64,000 nt of DNA from Gammaproteobacteria bacterium (GTDB lineage: Bacteria; Pseudomonadota; Gammaproteobacteria; Steroidobacterales; Foliamicaceae). Shown here in pieces: positions 1 through 8,777 of this stretch (position 1 is the first letter of the stretch; every line of letters begins with the position of its first letter). The notes under the pieces are model-generated. The model was not told where the DNA came from, made no database searches, and saw only the letters and a list, made by a program, of their open reading frames with translations. The position numbers and the translations under genes were made by a program. The stretch spans positions 87,285-151,284 of the forward strand of contig VXYS01000004.1 in assembly GCA_009845905.1 (NCBI GenBank), in the 5' to 3' direction.

Positions 1-531
1 GTCGGCAAGATCATTCAGATCCGGGGTCCGTCGTTCGGCGGGGTGGAACACGGCATTGCCGCCGACACTGAACGGGCATACATACCGATTGCCGACATCG
101 ACGTCATTGAGAACACCGCGGCCGGTGCACTTGTCGCCGTGGACCTCGGCTCGGGGGAAATCGCCTGGCGTGCCGACGCGGCGGACGACTGGTGCAACGG
201 CAAGCCGTATCGTTGCTATACATCCATGACGTCGCCACCGACGATAGCGGGAGAGGTCGTGTTCGCCGGCGCCAATGACGGTGTCCTGCGCGCCTATGAC
301 AGGAAGACCGGCGAAATCGTCTGGGCTTTCGATACGGTGTTCCGGGTGGAAGGCGTAAACGGGCTGTCCGGATCGGGCGGTTCGATATCGCGGGGCGGAA
401 CAGCCCTGGTCGACGGCATGTTCTTCCAGTCCTCGGGTTACGGCCAAGGACTGGGGATGCCCGGCAACGTCGTCTTCGCGTTCGAGTACCCGACAACCCC
501 GGCTGTGGATACATCGCCGCGCAACCCCTGA
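1..531 (+). CDS. PQQ-dependent quinoprotein dehydrogenase, C-terminal part
   Basis: This is the 3' end of a gene open at the window edge; the frame reads through from base 1 with no start in sight. The product has beta-propeller repeats of the PQQ-binding type (for example DGVLRAYDRKTGEIVWAFDT). The ending, with a GGSI stretch and then SGYG and MPGNVVFAF, resembles polyvinyl-alcohol-dehydrogenase-like quinoproteins. Members of that family are periplasmic and oxidise alcohols with PQQ, passing electrons to a cytochrome c domain. The N-terminal half, where a signal peptide or haem domain would lie, is not visible, so substrate and subfamily are inference. It converges on the gsp operon with 39 bases between the stop codons. 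Confidence 0.7.
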   Translation, partial: VGKIIQIRGPSFGGVEHGIAADTERAYIPIADIDVIENTAAGALVAVDLGSGEIAWRADAADDWCNGKPYRCYTSMTSPPTIAGEVVFAGANDGVLRAYDRKTGEIVWAFDTVFRVEGVNGLSGSGGSISRGGTALVDGMFFQSSGYGQGLGMPGNVVFAFEYPTTPAVDTSPRNP

Positions 532-570
532 CCGTGCTTGCCTGATTCCCGCCGCTGGCTCGACGGGGCG

Positions 571-1053
571 TCAGTCGCTTCGTTCGAGCACCAGGCTGAT
601 CCGGATGATGCCGGGCGCCGAGCCGCGCTCGATGTCGGCGCTCACGGTGCGGATGCCTTCCTGGACCGCCAGGCCGGCGAGCCAGGCGCTGACCTGCGGA
701 AACGGCGCATCGAGCAGGCGCAGGCGAACCCGTGTTTCGCTGTCTGCGGCGCTTTCTTCAAGAAAACCGCCCAGGCCGGCGTCGCCGATCGAACGGTTGA
801 CCAGGAGCAGCAGCGAGGCGTCCGATCGGGGGCGCGGCGCCGTCAATGCCGCCATCCGGCTGCCTGCGCGGTCCAGCCGTTCAAGCAGCGCGGCTTCGGC
901 CTCGCGCATTTGCTCGCTGGCCTCCGCCCGGTCAAGCAGCGGGCCTACGGCCGCGAAATACCAGATCGCGCCAAGCGCCAGCAACGCCAGCGCCGCGAGC
1001 AGTGTCTGCTCGCGGGCCGGTCTCCCACGCCAGAATTCAACGATCGCGGTCAT
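571..1053 (-). CDS. gspM: Type II secretion system protein GspM
   Basis: A 160-residue protein with a short cytoplasmic N-terminus, one membrane segment at about residues 17-39, and a small periplasmic domain with an early coiled coil. This is the usual GspM layout. GspM partners GspL in the inner-membrane platform of the type II secretion system. Sequence conservation in this family is low, so the call rests on size, topology and position as the last gene after gspL, with which it overlaps by 17 bases. No gspN follows; the next gene converges from the other strand. Confidence 0.78.
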   Translation of the reverse strand: MTAIVEFWRGRPAREQTLLAALALLALGAIWYFAAVGPLLDRAEASEQMREAEAALLERLDRAGSRMAALTAPRPRSDASLLLLVNRSIGDAGLGGFLEESAADSETRVRLRLLDAPFPQVSAWLAGLAVQEGIRTVSADIERGSAPGIIRISLVLERSD

Positions 1054-2260
1054 CGCGAATACTCAGTTCACCTGTGACCGATCCGTTGGACTCGGGCACG
1101 GCGGTCTGAATCAGCACGGAATGGCCTCGGGAAATCAGGCTTCGACGAACCTGTTCCAGCGTTTCCATGTCCGCGGCCGCCAAACGGACCTGGGCGGATC
1201 CGTTCCCGTAGTTCAGGCCGAGCACGCGGGTGCCGCTGCCGCCGGCGCGTTCCAGGGACTGAAGCAGCCGCAGGAACCCGTCGCTGTCGGCCGCGGCGGA
1301 AAGATCGGCCGAAGCGACCCGTCGCCTGAACTCGCCCCTGATGTCGGCCGATGCTCCCGCATCCGGCATCATCTGCCGAAGCCGCCCTTCCACGATTCCG
1401 GCAAGCGCCTGGTATTCCTTCTGCGCGCGCCAGCCGTCAATGGCCAGGTAGCCCGGAAGCAAAAGGGCCACGACAAGCAGGCCGATAGCAACGTCCCTCA
1501 ACCGGCTGGCCCGGTCGTCGCGGCGGCGGAACTCACCCTGCAACAGGTTCACGGCGCCGCCGGACATCGACTCCGCAGCCAGTTGCGGCATCACCCCTTG
1601 TTCCAGCAGCCGGAGTTCCACGTTCCGTCCGTCCAGGCCGGCAATCGCTTCCCTGGCTGCATCCTCCAGGGCCGGCTCGCAATAGATCACCAGCCGGAAT
1701 GGAGCGGCCTCGTCGCCGGCATGCTCCTCGCACGCGATATCGACAAGTCCCGCGAGTTCACCGGGCTGGGCCGATACCACTTGTCCGCCGCCGTCGCGCA
1801 GCAGCAGCGCATTCTTCTCCAGCAGGGCGGCGGCGGCGTTGGGAAGATGAGGCAAGGCATCGCCTTCGCCATAAGCGGCGGCCGGCTGCAGTCCTGCTGC
1901 TTCCAACCGTGCCAGAAGATCTACAAGCCGTTGCCGCTCCACCGCCACCACTTCCAGTTGATTGCCGTCCGCGGGTCCGACCGCAAAGTGCAGGTCCTCC
2001 ACGTCGCCCGCAATCCGGTCCTCCAGTGCGTATCTCGCGCCCCTGACCGCCGACTGACGCCCGCGCGCGGGCAGATCCAGACGGGCCCGAAACACTTCAC
2101 GCGCCGGGATCAGAAGGACAACCTTGCGCCCACCGGCCAGTTCGGCGGCCTGCTCCAGTTCCCCCTGGCCGCATTGCGCCAGAGGCGCGCCATGAGCGTC
2201 CACCGCCTGCCAGGAGGCGCCGCCTTCCAGGTCGCTGATCCGAATTACCAGGTATTCCAT
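1037..2260 (-). CDS. gspL: Type II secretion system protein GspL
   Basis: A 407-residue protein with an actin-like cytoplasmic N-terminal domain of about 240 residues, one membrane segment near residues 254-272 and a periplasmic ferredoxin-like C-terminal domain. GspL links the secretion ATPase GspE to the inner-membrane platform and binds GspM. Length and domain order match the family. It lies between gspK (31 bases upstream) and gspM (overlapping), in the standard G-H-I-J-K-L-M order. The gspC, D, E and F genes are not in this window. Confidence 0.86.
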   Translation of the reverse strand: MEYLVIRISDLEGGASWQAVDAHGAPLAQCGQGELEQAAELAGGRKVVLLIPAREVFRARLDLPARGRQSAVRGARYALEDRIAGDVEDLHFAVGPADGNQLEVVAVERQRLVDLLARLEAAGLQPAAAYGEGDALPHLPNAAAALLEKNALLLRDGGGQVVSAQPGELAGLVDIACEEHAGDEAAPFRLVIYCEPALEDAAREAIAGLDGRNVELRLLEQGVMPQLAAESMSGGAVNLLQGEFRRRDDRASRLRDVAIGLLVVALLLPGYLAIDGWRAQKEYQALAGIVEGRLRQMMPDAGASADIRGEFRRRVASADLSAAADSDGFLRLLQSLERAGGSGTRVLGLNYGNGSAQVRLAAADMETLEQVRRSLISRGHSVLIQTAVPESNGSVTGELSIRDDRDR

Positions 2261-2291
2261 GAACTCAGGGAGTCAGTGTCAATTCACGACA

Positions 2292-3242
2292 CTAGCCCTC
2301 CACCGGCGCCAACCAGGCTTCGGGCGGCAATCCCTGGCGGCGTGCGCGAATCCGGCCGGGCCCGCGGTCCAGCAGGCTGGTCAGGTAGAACCGTGTGCCG
2401 TCGGCATTCACGGTCACGCGCAACGCGAACCAATTGCTGGAAAGCGACACCCGCCCGGCCATCCGGGAGGGCAGGGCGGCCTGCACTTCGCCCAGGTCCG
2501 TCATGCCGCCGGCCAGCTGCCGATCACGCCAACCTTGCACCCGGGCGCGATCCGGGTATTCCGCAAGCGACAGCAGCACCTCCTCGGAAGCCGTGTTCAC
2601 GTTGACCGGAACCGGCGCCCCGGTTAACGGCAATGCCGTGATATGCGGCGAGAGCAGGCGCCAGGTTTCGGCGTCTACACCTTCCACGGCCAGCAGTTCC
2701 GATACGTCCTCCATCGGGCGATTGGGGGCCTGGTAGGGTGGGAAAAGCCGCGTATAGGCTTCGTCTTCGGCGCCTCCCGAAGGCTGCGGCAGGTTGTCGG
2801 CGTCCATCCAGTCCAGCGCCTTGAGGGCCAGCGTCTCGTCCAGTCCCAGCACGCCGAGCAGGCGTCGAAACTGATCGACCGCGATCATGTCCGGCGTTCC
2901 CTGCTGAGTGATCATGTTGTTCAGGTTAAACCGCCCCTGCATATCTTCTATTGTCCCCCGAATCCGCATCGCCCCCACGCTCATGTCGCGGATGCCGCGG
3001 AACCAGGGCTCGCCGTAATGGTCCGTGTCACTGTCGAGCGCATCCCGGGCCATGATCTCGGCCGCCAGCTCCTCGATTCCCAGAGCCGCCAGGCGCGCCT
3101 GCGTGGCGCCGATAAGAGCACGGGAGGCCTGCGTTTCAAGCTGCAGGGCAAACATGCGGGCGGCGCCAAGAATGCCGGCAAGGCTGACGATCAGCAGCGC
3201 CGAAATCAGCGCCAGCCCCTTCTGGGAATGATCCGGGTTCAG
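2292..3242 (-). CDS. gspK: Minor pseudopilin GspK (apparent CTG start)
   Basis: GspK caps the type II secretion pseudopilus with GspI and GspJ. From the first ATG (3155) the protein lacks a pseudopilin signal, but the frame continues upstream to an NPDHSQKG leader followed by LALISALLIVSLAGILGA, a classic prepilin segment cut after Gly. The only candidate initiator is CTG at 3242, because an in-frame stop lies four codons upstream. That CTG overlaps the gspJ TGA and follows a GAGGTGGG ribosome site. From there the protein is 316 residues, normal for GspK. The residue at +5 of the mature protein is Ser rather than Glu, as is known for GspK. A large alpha-helical domain follows the pilin helix. 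Confidence 0.85.
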   Translation of the reverse strand: MNPDHSQKGLALISALLIVSLAGILGAARMFALQLETQASRALIGATQARLAALGIEELAAEIMARDALDSDTDHYGEPWFRGIRDMSVGAMRIRGTIEDMQGRFNLNNMITQQGTPDMIAVDQFRRLLGVLGLDETLALKALDWMDADNLPQPSGGAEDEAYTRLFPPYQAPNRPMEDVSELLAVEGVDAETWRLLSPHITALPLTGAPVPVNVNTASEEVLLSLAEYPDRARVQGWRDRQLAGGMTDLGEVQAALPSRMAGRVSLSSNWFALRVTVNADGTRFYLTSLLDRGPGRIRARRQGLPPEAWLAPVEG

Positions 3243-3844
3243 TGGCCCACCTCAATCAGGCGTGAAACGGTTCCGATACCCGGCGCCACAACCGTAATCC
3301 GAACTCCGGCCGGCAAGGTCTCAACGGAAAACTCGCCGGGCGGCGGCCAGAAATCCGTCCACGCGGCCTGCGCCGCTTCGGACTCGGGCAGGAATTCCAC
3401 CCGGATTGCCTCAACGTCCGCCAGCAGCAACTCGCCTGCTGCCTGGGTAGCACCAATCCGGTCCAGCACCGGCCAGTACTCGCGCAGCAGGCGCCCGTCG
3501 ATCAACCGGTAACGCACCCGCTGCAACTCGGCGCGCGGCAGCAGCCCGGGATTCAGCCAGCCGCCGCGAGTGAAACTCAGTTCGCCTCCTGCCAATGCCT
3601 GCAGTGCCGGTTCATGGTCCTGGCCGAGGATGCCGCGCACCGGACGCGCCCGCAACTGGGCAAAATCGTTTTCCATCAGCCGCACGGCGCGCTGCACGCC
3701 GTGCCAGCGCTGTTGCTGCCCATCCAGCCGTTCCGACTGCGTGACCGCTTCCCCCAGCCCGCCGAAGGCCAGCGTCGCCATCACGGCGAAGATGGCCAGG
3801 GCCACGAGCAACTCGATCAGCGTGAACCCGGGGTGGCTGCTCAT
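3239..3844 (-). CDS. gspJ: Minor pseudopilin GspJ
   Basis: A 201-residue minor pseudopilin. The start at 3844 was chosen because it gives the prepilin leader MSSHPG followed by FTLIELLVALAIFAVMATLA. Glu5 of the mature protein is present, and the ATG overlaps the gspI stop as ATGA. The frame is open another 50 codons upstream, but that stretch is low-complexity Arg/Gly/Pro and antisense to nothing meaningful. GspJ assembles with GspI and GspK at the pseudopilus tip in the inner membrane. The gene is the fourth in a tightly coupled series. Confidence 0.9.
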   Translation of the reverse strand: MSSHPGFTLIELLVALAIFAVMATLAFGGLGEAVTQSERLDGQQQRWHGVQRAVRLMENDFAQLRARPVRGILGQDHEPALQALAGGELSFTRGGWLNPGLLPRAELQRVRYRLIDGRLLREYWPVLDRIGATQAAGELLLADVEAIRVEFLPESEAAQAAWTDFWPPPGEFSVETLPAGVRITVVAPGIGTVSRLIEVGH

Positions 3845-4224
3845 TCCTCTTCTTCCGCGTCTTCCGCTTCGACCCGCACCCGCACCACGCCCCTGGCCGC
3901 CGCCAGGACCGGGGCGTCGCGTTCCGGGCCCACCCGCACTTCCACGTCGCGCAGGGTCTCGGCGGCCGATTGCCGGACCCGATACTCGACCCACCAGACC
4001 CGCCCGGCGATTTCCTCTTCGCGGCGTGACTGCCCGCGCGGAAGTTCTCCGGCCAGGCGCAGGGCCGTCAGCGCGTCAGCGGCCGCCCATTGGGCCAGCG
4101 TGCGGACACGCAATTGCTCGGCGGTGCGGGCCGACTGGCCGGTTGCGGCGAATGCGGCGCTCAGGCCCAGGGCGACTACGGCCAGCGCCACCAGCACTTC
4201 GAGCAGCGTGAATCCTCTTTTCAC
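3841..4224 (-). CDS. gspI: Minor pseudopilin GspI
   Basis: A 127-residue minor pseudopilin with the leader MKRG and the hydrophobic segment FTLLEVLVALAVVALGLSAA, carrying the conserved Glu5. GspI starts assembly of the GspI-J-K tip complex. Its C-terminus is rich in Glu and Asp (EDAEEEE). It overlaps gspH upstream and gspJ downstream by four bases each, which suggests translational coupling. Confidence 0.9.
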   Translation of the reverse strand: MKRGFTLLEVLVALAVVALGLSAAFAATGQSARTAEQLRVRTLAQWAAADALTALRLAGELPRGQSRREEEIAGRVWWVEYRVRQSAAETLRDVEVRVGPERDAPVLAAARGVVRVRVEAEDAEEEE

Positions 4225-4757
4225 AGGCCCTCAAGCTCAAACTGACCGGAAGAACCGAAGCGCATCGTAGCGCCTGCCTCGCGCGTGCCGACCAGCCGCA
4301 GGGTAAACGGCGTGAACTCGCCTTCGGGCAGAAGCAGGATCTGCGGCGCGGAAGCGGCGGCCCCGAACGTGGTCGCCGCAGCGCGGCCGTCGATGCGCAA
4401 TTCGAAGCGCATCGGCTGCGGCCAGGCGCGGGCAGCAAACGCTCCCCTGCGGAGCAATGGTCTCCAGACGAAACCGGGGCCGGACTCGGTGTCCCGCTCC
4501 CGGGGAACCAGTTCAAGATAAGAATAGCCGTCCCGGTGGAATTTCAGTCCCAGCACTCTTCCCTGCAGGCGGCTCTCCTCGGTGGCCAACAGCAGGGTGG
4601 CGGCGAGCCGGCGCGCCTCCCGCGTTACCGGGCTGCCCCCGGCGCCGGCCGACAGCGCGGCCAGGCCGGTCAGAAGCGCAATCACCGCCAGCACGACGAG
4701 GATTTCGATCAGCGTAAAACCACGCTTCGCCCGCGTGGCTTCCCGGGACGCCGTCAC
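4221..4757 (-). CDS. gspH: Minor pseudopilin GspH
   Basis: A 178-residue pseudopilin with a basic leader ending KRG and the segment FTLIEILVVLAVIALLTGLAA. Length and the beta-rich C-terminal domain fit GspH, which connects the tip complex to the main GspG filament. The start at 4757 overlaps the gspG stop as ATGA. The leader of 13 residues is longer than that of GspI. Confidence 0.88.
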   Translation of the reverse strand: MTASREATRAKRGFTLIEILVVLAVIALLTGLAALSAGAGGSPVTREARRLAATLLLATEESRLQGRVLGLKFHRDGYSYLELVPRERDTESGPGFVWRPLLRRGAFAARAWPQPMRFELRIDGRAAATTFGAAASAPQILLLPEGEFTPFTLRLVGTREAGATMRFGSSGQFELEGL

Positions 4758-5215
4758 GGCCGCTGTTCGAGATTCCAGTTGCCGATGTCCCCGTCCTGGC
4801 CCTCGCCGCCTTCCTGTCCGTCGCGTCCCAGGGTGTAGACATCCACGTCTCCGCGGCGGCCCGGGCTGGCGTAGAGATAGGGGCGATTCCAGGGGTCCAT
4901 CGGCAGGCGCCGCATATAGCCGCCCGCCGGCCAGCGAACGTCGGGATCATTGGGCCGTTCCACCAGCGCCTCCAGGCCCTCCGCATTGGTGGGGTAGCGG
5001 AAATTGTCCAGCCGGAATATGTCCAGCGCCGCCTCTATCGTCTGGATATCGGCCCGCGCCCGGGTGATCCGCGCATCATCGACGCGGCCCACGTAAACGC
5101 CTGTCGCGATCGCGGCCAGGATGCCGATGATGGCCAACACCACCAGCAGTTCCATGAGCGTAAAACCGCGGGAGCGCCGGGCGGAATCCTGTCTGCCGTA
5201 AAAAACGCGCTGCAT
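4754..5215 (-). CDS. gspG: Major pseudopilin GspG
   Basis: A 153-residue major pseudopilin, the main subunit of the type II secretion pseudopilus. The leader ends RSRG, followed by FTLMELLVVLAIIGILAAIA with Glu5. Near the C-terminus, LGRDGQEGGEGQDGDIGNW carries the Asp residues that bind calcium in GspG proteins. It is the first gene of the minus-strand operon gspGHIJKLM. The upstream region (5216-5269) is shared with the divergent fabG gene. The leader is longer than in typical GspG, so a start further in cannot be excluded. Confidence 0.93.
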   Translation of the reverse strand: MQRVFYGRQDSARRSRGFTLMELLVVLAIIGILAAIATGVYVGRVDDARITRARADIQTIEAALDIFRLDNFRYPTNAEGLEALVERPNDPDVRWPAGGYMRRLPMDPWNRPYLYASPGRRGDVDVYTLGRDGQEGGEGQDGDIGNWNLEQRP

Positions 5216-5255
5216 CCGGCAATCATGCCAGAGCGGGAATAAGGGCGCTATCGCC

Positions 5256-5261
5256 TATAAT
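5256..5261 (+). promoter_or_regulatory. Consensus -10 box upstream of fabG
   Basis: A perfect TATAAT lies only eight bases before the GTG start of fabG. No good -35 box sits 16-18 bases upstream. Expected initiation at about 5267-5269 would give an almost leaderless mRNA, and no ribosome site precedes the GTG. Confidence 0.5.
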
Positions 5262-5269
5262 TTTTCTGC

Positions 5270-6019
5270 GTGTCCGACGATACGAACCTGTTTTCCCTGA
5301 GCGGAGAGATCGCCCTGGTCACGGGCGCGACGCGCGGCATCGGCGCGGAAATTGCGAGACAGTTCCGGGCCGCCGGAGCCGATGTGATCGGGACCGCGAC
5401 CACGGCGGCGGGCGCAGCCGAAATCGCCGACCGCCTGGGCGGCGGCAATTCGGGAAAGGTGCTCGACGTGGCGTCCGACGAGAGCGTTCAAACCCTGATG
5501 AAAGACCTGGCCGGGCGCCTCCCCACCATTCTCGTGAACAACGCGGGCATCGTCCGCGACAACCTGCTGCTCAGGATGAAGCCGGACGACTGGCAGGATG
5601 TCGTCAATACCAATCTCAACTCGGCCTACCGCCTGTGCAAGGGCTGTCTGCGTGGCATGCTGAAGGCGCGGAGCGGGCGCATCATCAACCTGTCTTCCGT
5701 GGTGGGCGCTGCCGGAGCGGCAGGGCAGGCCAATTACGCGGCTGCCAAGGCGGGACTGCTGGGCTTCACCCGCGCGCTGGCTCTGGAAGTGGCCGGGCGC
5801 GGCATCACCGTGAACGCCATCGCGCCGGGCTATATCGAAACCGACATGACCGCGGGCGTCACGTCCGAGCGAAAGGACGCGATCGTCACTCAGATTCCGG
5901 CCGGACGCGCCGGTTCGCCGATGGACGTGGCCGGGGCCGCCGTCTACCTGGCGTCGCCCGCGGCGTCCTACGTCACTGGCACCGTGCTGCACGTGAACGG
6001 CGGAATGTGGATGGGCTGA
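5270..6019 (+). CDS. fabG: 3-oxoacyl-ACP reductase FabG
   Basis: A 249-residue short-chain dehydrogenase. It reduces 3-oxoacyl-ACP with NADPH in fatty acid elongation. The cofactor motif is VTGATRGIG near residue 18. The NNAG motif and the catalytic Ser, Tyr and Lys (LSSVVG, then YAAAKAG) are all present. The start is GTG; no ATG precedes the Rossmann fold. It leads the plus-strand cluster fabG-acpP-fabF. The family is broad, but the setting beside acpP and fabF makes FabG the likely function. Confidence 0.93.
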   Translation: MSDDTNLFSLSGEIALVTGATRGIGAEIARQFRAAGADVIGTATTAAGAAEIADRLGGGNSGKVLDVASDESVQTLMKDLAGRLPTILVNNAGIVRDNLLLRMKPDDWQDVVNTNLNSAYRLCKGCLRGMLKARSGRIINLSSVVGAAGAAGQANYAAAKAGLLGFTRALALEVAGRGITVNAIAPGYIETDMTAGVTSERKDAIVTQIPAGRAGSPMDVAGAAVYLASPAASYVTGTVLHVNGGMWMG

Positions 6020-6064
6020 TACCCGATCCGGACTTCACGGGCAAACGCCCGTCGGGTCGGGTAT
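6019..6064 (+). promoter_or_regulatory. Two-part hairpin overlapping the fabG stop codon
   Basis: Outer arms ATACCCGA (6019-6026) and TCGGGTAT (6057-6064) enclose an inner hairpin ACGGGC-AAAC-GCCCGT (6037-6052). There is no T tract, so it is not a typical intrinsic terminator. It may control how much transcript passes from fabG into acpP. A TAGAAT -10-like box follows at 6070-6075. Confidence 0.4.
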
Positions 6065-6128
6065 TCCGTTAGAATACGCGCTTCGGCATTACTGTCGGCT
6101 TCGCCCGGCTCCCAGGGGAATTGGATCT

Positions 6129-6368
6129 ATGAGCAATGTTGAACAACAGATCAAAGCGATCATCGCCGAGCAGCTTGGCGTGTCCGAATCCAGCATCACG
6201 AACGAGTCCTCGTTCGTGGACGACCTGGGCGCCGATTCGCTGGACACCGTGGAATTGGTGATGGCGCTTGAGGAAGAGTTCGAAACCGAGATCCCCGACG
6301 AAAACGCCGAGCAGATTACTACCGTCCAGGAAGCGATCGACTTCATTTCCGCCCGCCTGGAGGAATAG
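6129..6368 (+). CDS. acpP: Acyl carrier protein
   Basis: A 79-residue acidic protein with the phosphopantetheine attachment motif [18 protein letters not shown]; the Ser of DSL carries the prosthetic group. It shuttles acyl chains in fatty acid synthesis. Its acidic composition, four-helix pattern and length match AcpP. It lies between fabG and fabF. The 109-base gap before it holds a hairpin and a possible -10 box, so it may have its own promoter, as is usual for this abundant protein. Confidence 0.97.
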   Translation: MSNVEQQIKAIIAEQLGVSESSITNESSFVDDLGADSLDTVELVMALEEEFETEIPDENAEQITTVQEAIDFISARLEE

Positions 6369-6447
6369 CCGAACCGGCGCGGCCGGTCCCTAGTGCCGAC
6401 AGCACCCGTGTGATGTCCGGCACGCCTGGCCGCCAGGAGTAATTCTC

Positions 6448-7692
6448 ATGAAAGGACGTCGCGTAGTCGTGACGGGCGCCGGAGCGATTACTCCCGTCGG
6501 CAACGATCCCGAGACCTCATGGCAGTCGGTCCTCAAGGGCAAGAGCGGTATCACGGCCCATGAGGAACTGCCCAATATCGGGGCCTTCCCTTCGAGAATC
6601 GCTGGTCTGATCTGCGATTTCGATCCTACCGAATACATGGAGCCCCGCGAGGTCCGGCGTTTCGATGCATTCAACCATTACGGCGTCGCGGCCGGCATCC
6701 AGGCGCTGCGCTCTTCGGGGCTCGTGATTGACGATTCGAACGCCGACCGGGTCGGCGTCTATGTGGGCTCCGGCATAGGCGGCATCCGCACCATCGAAGC
6801 CTCGCACGAGCGCTATGCCGAGCAGAACAATCCGCGGCGCATTTCACCGTTCCTGGTTCCGGGCATTATCGTGAACATGCCCGCCGGCCTGCTTTCGATA
6901 CAGACCGGCGCCCGCGGCCCCAACATTGCGACGGCCACCGCCTGCTCCACGTCCACGCATTCGATCGGCCTGGGGGCGCGGTCCATCGCCTACGGCGAAT
7001 CCGATGCCTGTCTAGCCGGCGGCGCCGAGCACTGCATCGCCTACCTCGGCATCGGCGGTTTCTCCTCGGCCCGCGCCCTGTCGCTGCGCAACGACGAACC
7101 GGAACGCGCCAGCCGACCCTGGGACCGGGACCGGGACGGATTCGTGCTCGCCAGCGGCGCCGTGTGCCTGATGCTGGAGGAGTTCGAACATGCCCGGGCT
7201 CGCGATGCGGAAATACTCGCCGAAGTCATCGGTTTCGGGATGAGCAGCGACGCGTATCACATCACGGCCCCGGCAGAGGACGGGGCCGGCGGGGCCGCCT
7301 GCATGCGCGCGGCGCTCAACGACGCGGGCCTCGATCCCGAAGAAGTGGACTACATCAACGCCCACGCCACCTCCACGCCGCTGGGGGACCTGGTGGAGAC
7401 CGTCGCCATCAAGGACGTCTTCGGCGACCATGCCGCGCGCGTGGCCGTGAGCTCCACCAAATCGATGACCGGACACCTGCTTGGCGCCGCCGGCGCGCTG
7501 GAGGCGATGTATTCGATTCTGGCGATACGCGACGGCGCGGTTCCTCCAACCATCAACCTCGATAATCCCGGCGAGGGCTGCGACCTTGATTTCGTACCCG
7601 GCACGGCGCGCGACATGCCCGTGCGGGTGAGCATGAGCAACTCCTTCGGGTTCGGCGGCACCAACGGTTGCCTGATCTTCCGCGAGGTCTGA
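6448..7692 (+). CDS. fabF: 3-oxoacyl-ACP synthase II (FabF)
   Basis: A 414-residue condensing enzyme that extends acyl-ACP with malonyl-ACP. The catalytic Cys is in TATACSTSTHSIG, and the two His are in NAHATSTPLGD and KSMTGHLLGAAGALE. The C-terminal SNSFGFGGTN motif is typical. The start has a clear AGGAG site. Its stop overlaps the mltG start as TGATG. In many gammaproteobacteria pabC separates fabF from mltG; it is missing here. Confidence 0.96.
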   Translation: MKGRRVVVTGAGAITPVGNDPETSWQSVLKGKSGITAHEELPNIGAFPSRIAGLICDFDPTEYMEPREVRRFDAFNHYGVAAGIQALRSSGLVIDDSNADRVGVYVGSGIGGIRTIEASHERYAEQNNPRRISPFLVPGIIVNMPAGLLSIQTGARGPNIATATACSTSTHSIGLGARSIAYGESDACLAGGAEHCIAYLGIGGFSSARALSLRNDEPERASRPWDRDRDGFVLASGAVCLMLEEFEHARARDAEILAEVIGFGMSSDAYHITAPAEDGAGGAACMRAALNDAGLDPEEVDYINAHATSTPLGDLVETVAIKDVFGDHAARVAVSSTKSMTGHLLGAAGALEAMYSILAIRDGAVPPTINLDNPGEGCDLDFVPGTARDMPVRVSMSNSFGFGGTNGCLIFREV

Positions 7693-8735
7693 TGACCCGC
7701 AACGCCAAGACCGTGGTTGCCGGGGTAGCCGCGGCGGCCCTCCTCGCGCTTGCCGGGCTGTATTCCGCACGGCTGGCGCTGGACAACCCCCTGGCTGCCG
7801 GATCCGCCGACCGGACCGTGATCGTCGAGCCCGGCGACTCGCTGAATGCGGTGGCCGCGCGGCTTGAGGAGCGGATGATCCTGGAGCGGCCGTGGCTGTT
7901 CAAGCTGGCGGCCTACGTAACGGGAACCTCGGCGCGCATACAGGCAGGCGAATACCGAGTGGGGGTAGGGGACACCCATCGCCTGCTCATCGATCGCATG
8001 GTTCGCGGCGAGGTCGTTCAGCACTACTTCACGATCATCGAAGGCTGGACCGTGCGCGAACTTCTTCGCGCCCTGCCTGCCGCAAAACCGCTCGTTTCCA
8101 CCCTGCAGTCGCAGGATGCGGAAGGGCTGGCCGGAGAACTGGCGCTTGTATATGGAAGTGTCGAGGGGTGGTTCTTCCCCGATACCTACGCTTATACGCG
8201 CGGAGAAACCGACGCCGATCTGCTTCTGCGGGCCCACACGCTGATGCAGGAACGATTGCAGTCGGCCTGGTCGGAGCGCGCCGCCGGACTGCCCCTGGAC
8301 GATCCCTACGAGGCCCTGATTCTGGCGTCCATCATCGAGCGCGAGACCGGGATCGACGCCGAGCGCCCCGTCATAGCCGGCGTGCTCACACGGCGACTGG
8401 AAAGGCGCATGCGCCTTCAGGTAGACCCCACCGTGATCTACGGACTCGGCGAGTCATACGCCGGCGACATCACCCGCGCCCACTTGCGCGAAGACACGCC
8501 CTACAACAGCTATACGCGATACGGACTGCCGCCCACGCCTATCTCGCTGCCCGGCGAGCCGTCCCTTCAGGCGGCCGTGCAGCCCCAGCCGGGCGAATTC
8601 CTCTACTACGTGGCTTCCGCGGACCTCGACGGCAGCCATGTATTCAACGAAACGCTGGACGGACACAATGCCGCGGTCGCGATGCTCGTGCGCAGCCAGC
8701 GCGCGCGCAACGGCGGCAACGCGCCGCTTGAATGA
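7692..8735 (+). CDS. mltG: Endolytic murein transglycosylase MltG
   Basis: A 347-residue YceG-family protein with one N-terminal membrane anchor (about residues 7-27), a LysM-like region and the catalytic domain with Glu in ILASIIERETG. MltG cuts nascent peptidoglycan and helps set glycan strand length. The start at 7692 overlaps the fabF stop. Conserved later motifs (LQVDPTVIYGLG, TPYNSYTRYGLPPTPI) confirm the family. Confidence 0.95.
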   Translation: MTRNAKTVVAGVAAAALLALAGLYSARLALDNPLAAGSADRTVIVEPGDSLNAVAARLEERMILERPWLFKLAAYVTGTSARIQAGEYRVGVGDTHRLLIDRMVRGEVVQHYFTIIEGWTVRELLRALPAAKPLVSTLQSQDAEGLAGELALVYGSVEGWFFPDTYAYTRGETDADLLLRAHTLMQERLQSAWSERAAGLPLDDPYEALILASIIERETGIDAERPVIAGVLTRRLERRMRLQVDPTVIYGLGESYAGDITRAHLREDTPYNSYTRYGLPPTPISLPGEPSLQAAVQPQPGEFLYYVASADLDGSHVFNETLDGHNAAVAMLVRSQRARNGGNAPLE

Positions 8736-8777
8736 CGCCGTCCCGGATGTGGCTTAACAGGCTATGCTTCCCCTGAT

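Noticed and set aside
532..570. A terminator between the quinoprotein and the gsp operon
   Set aside because: No stable stem with a T tract could be found in the 39-base gap.
605..2605. A 666-codon open frame on the plus strand opposite gspM, gspL and gspK
   Set aside because: It is antisense to a well-supported operon, and its product is low-complexity and like nothing known. Such frames are expected in GC-rich DNA.
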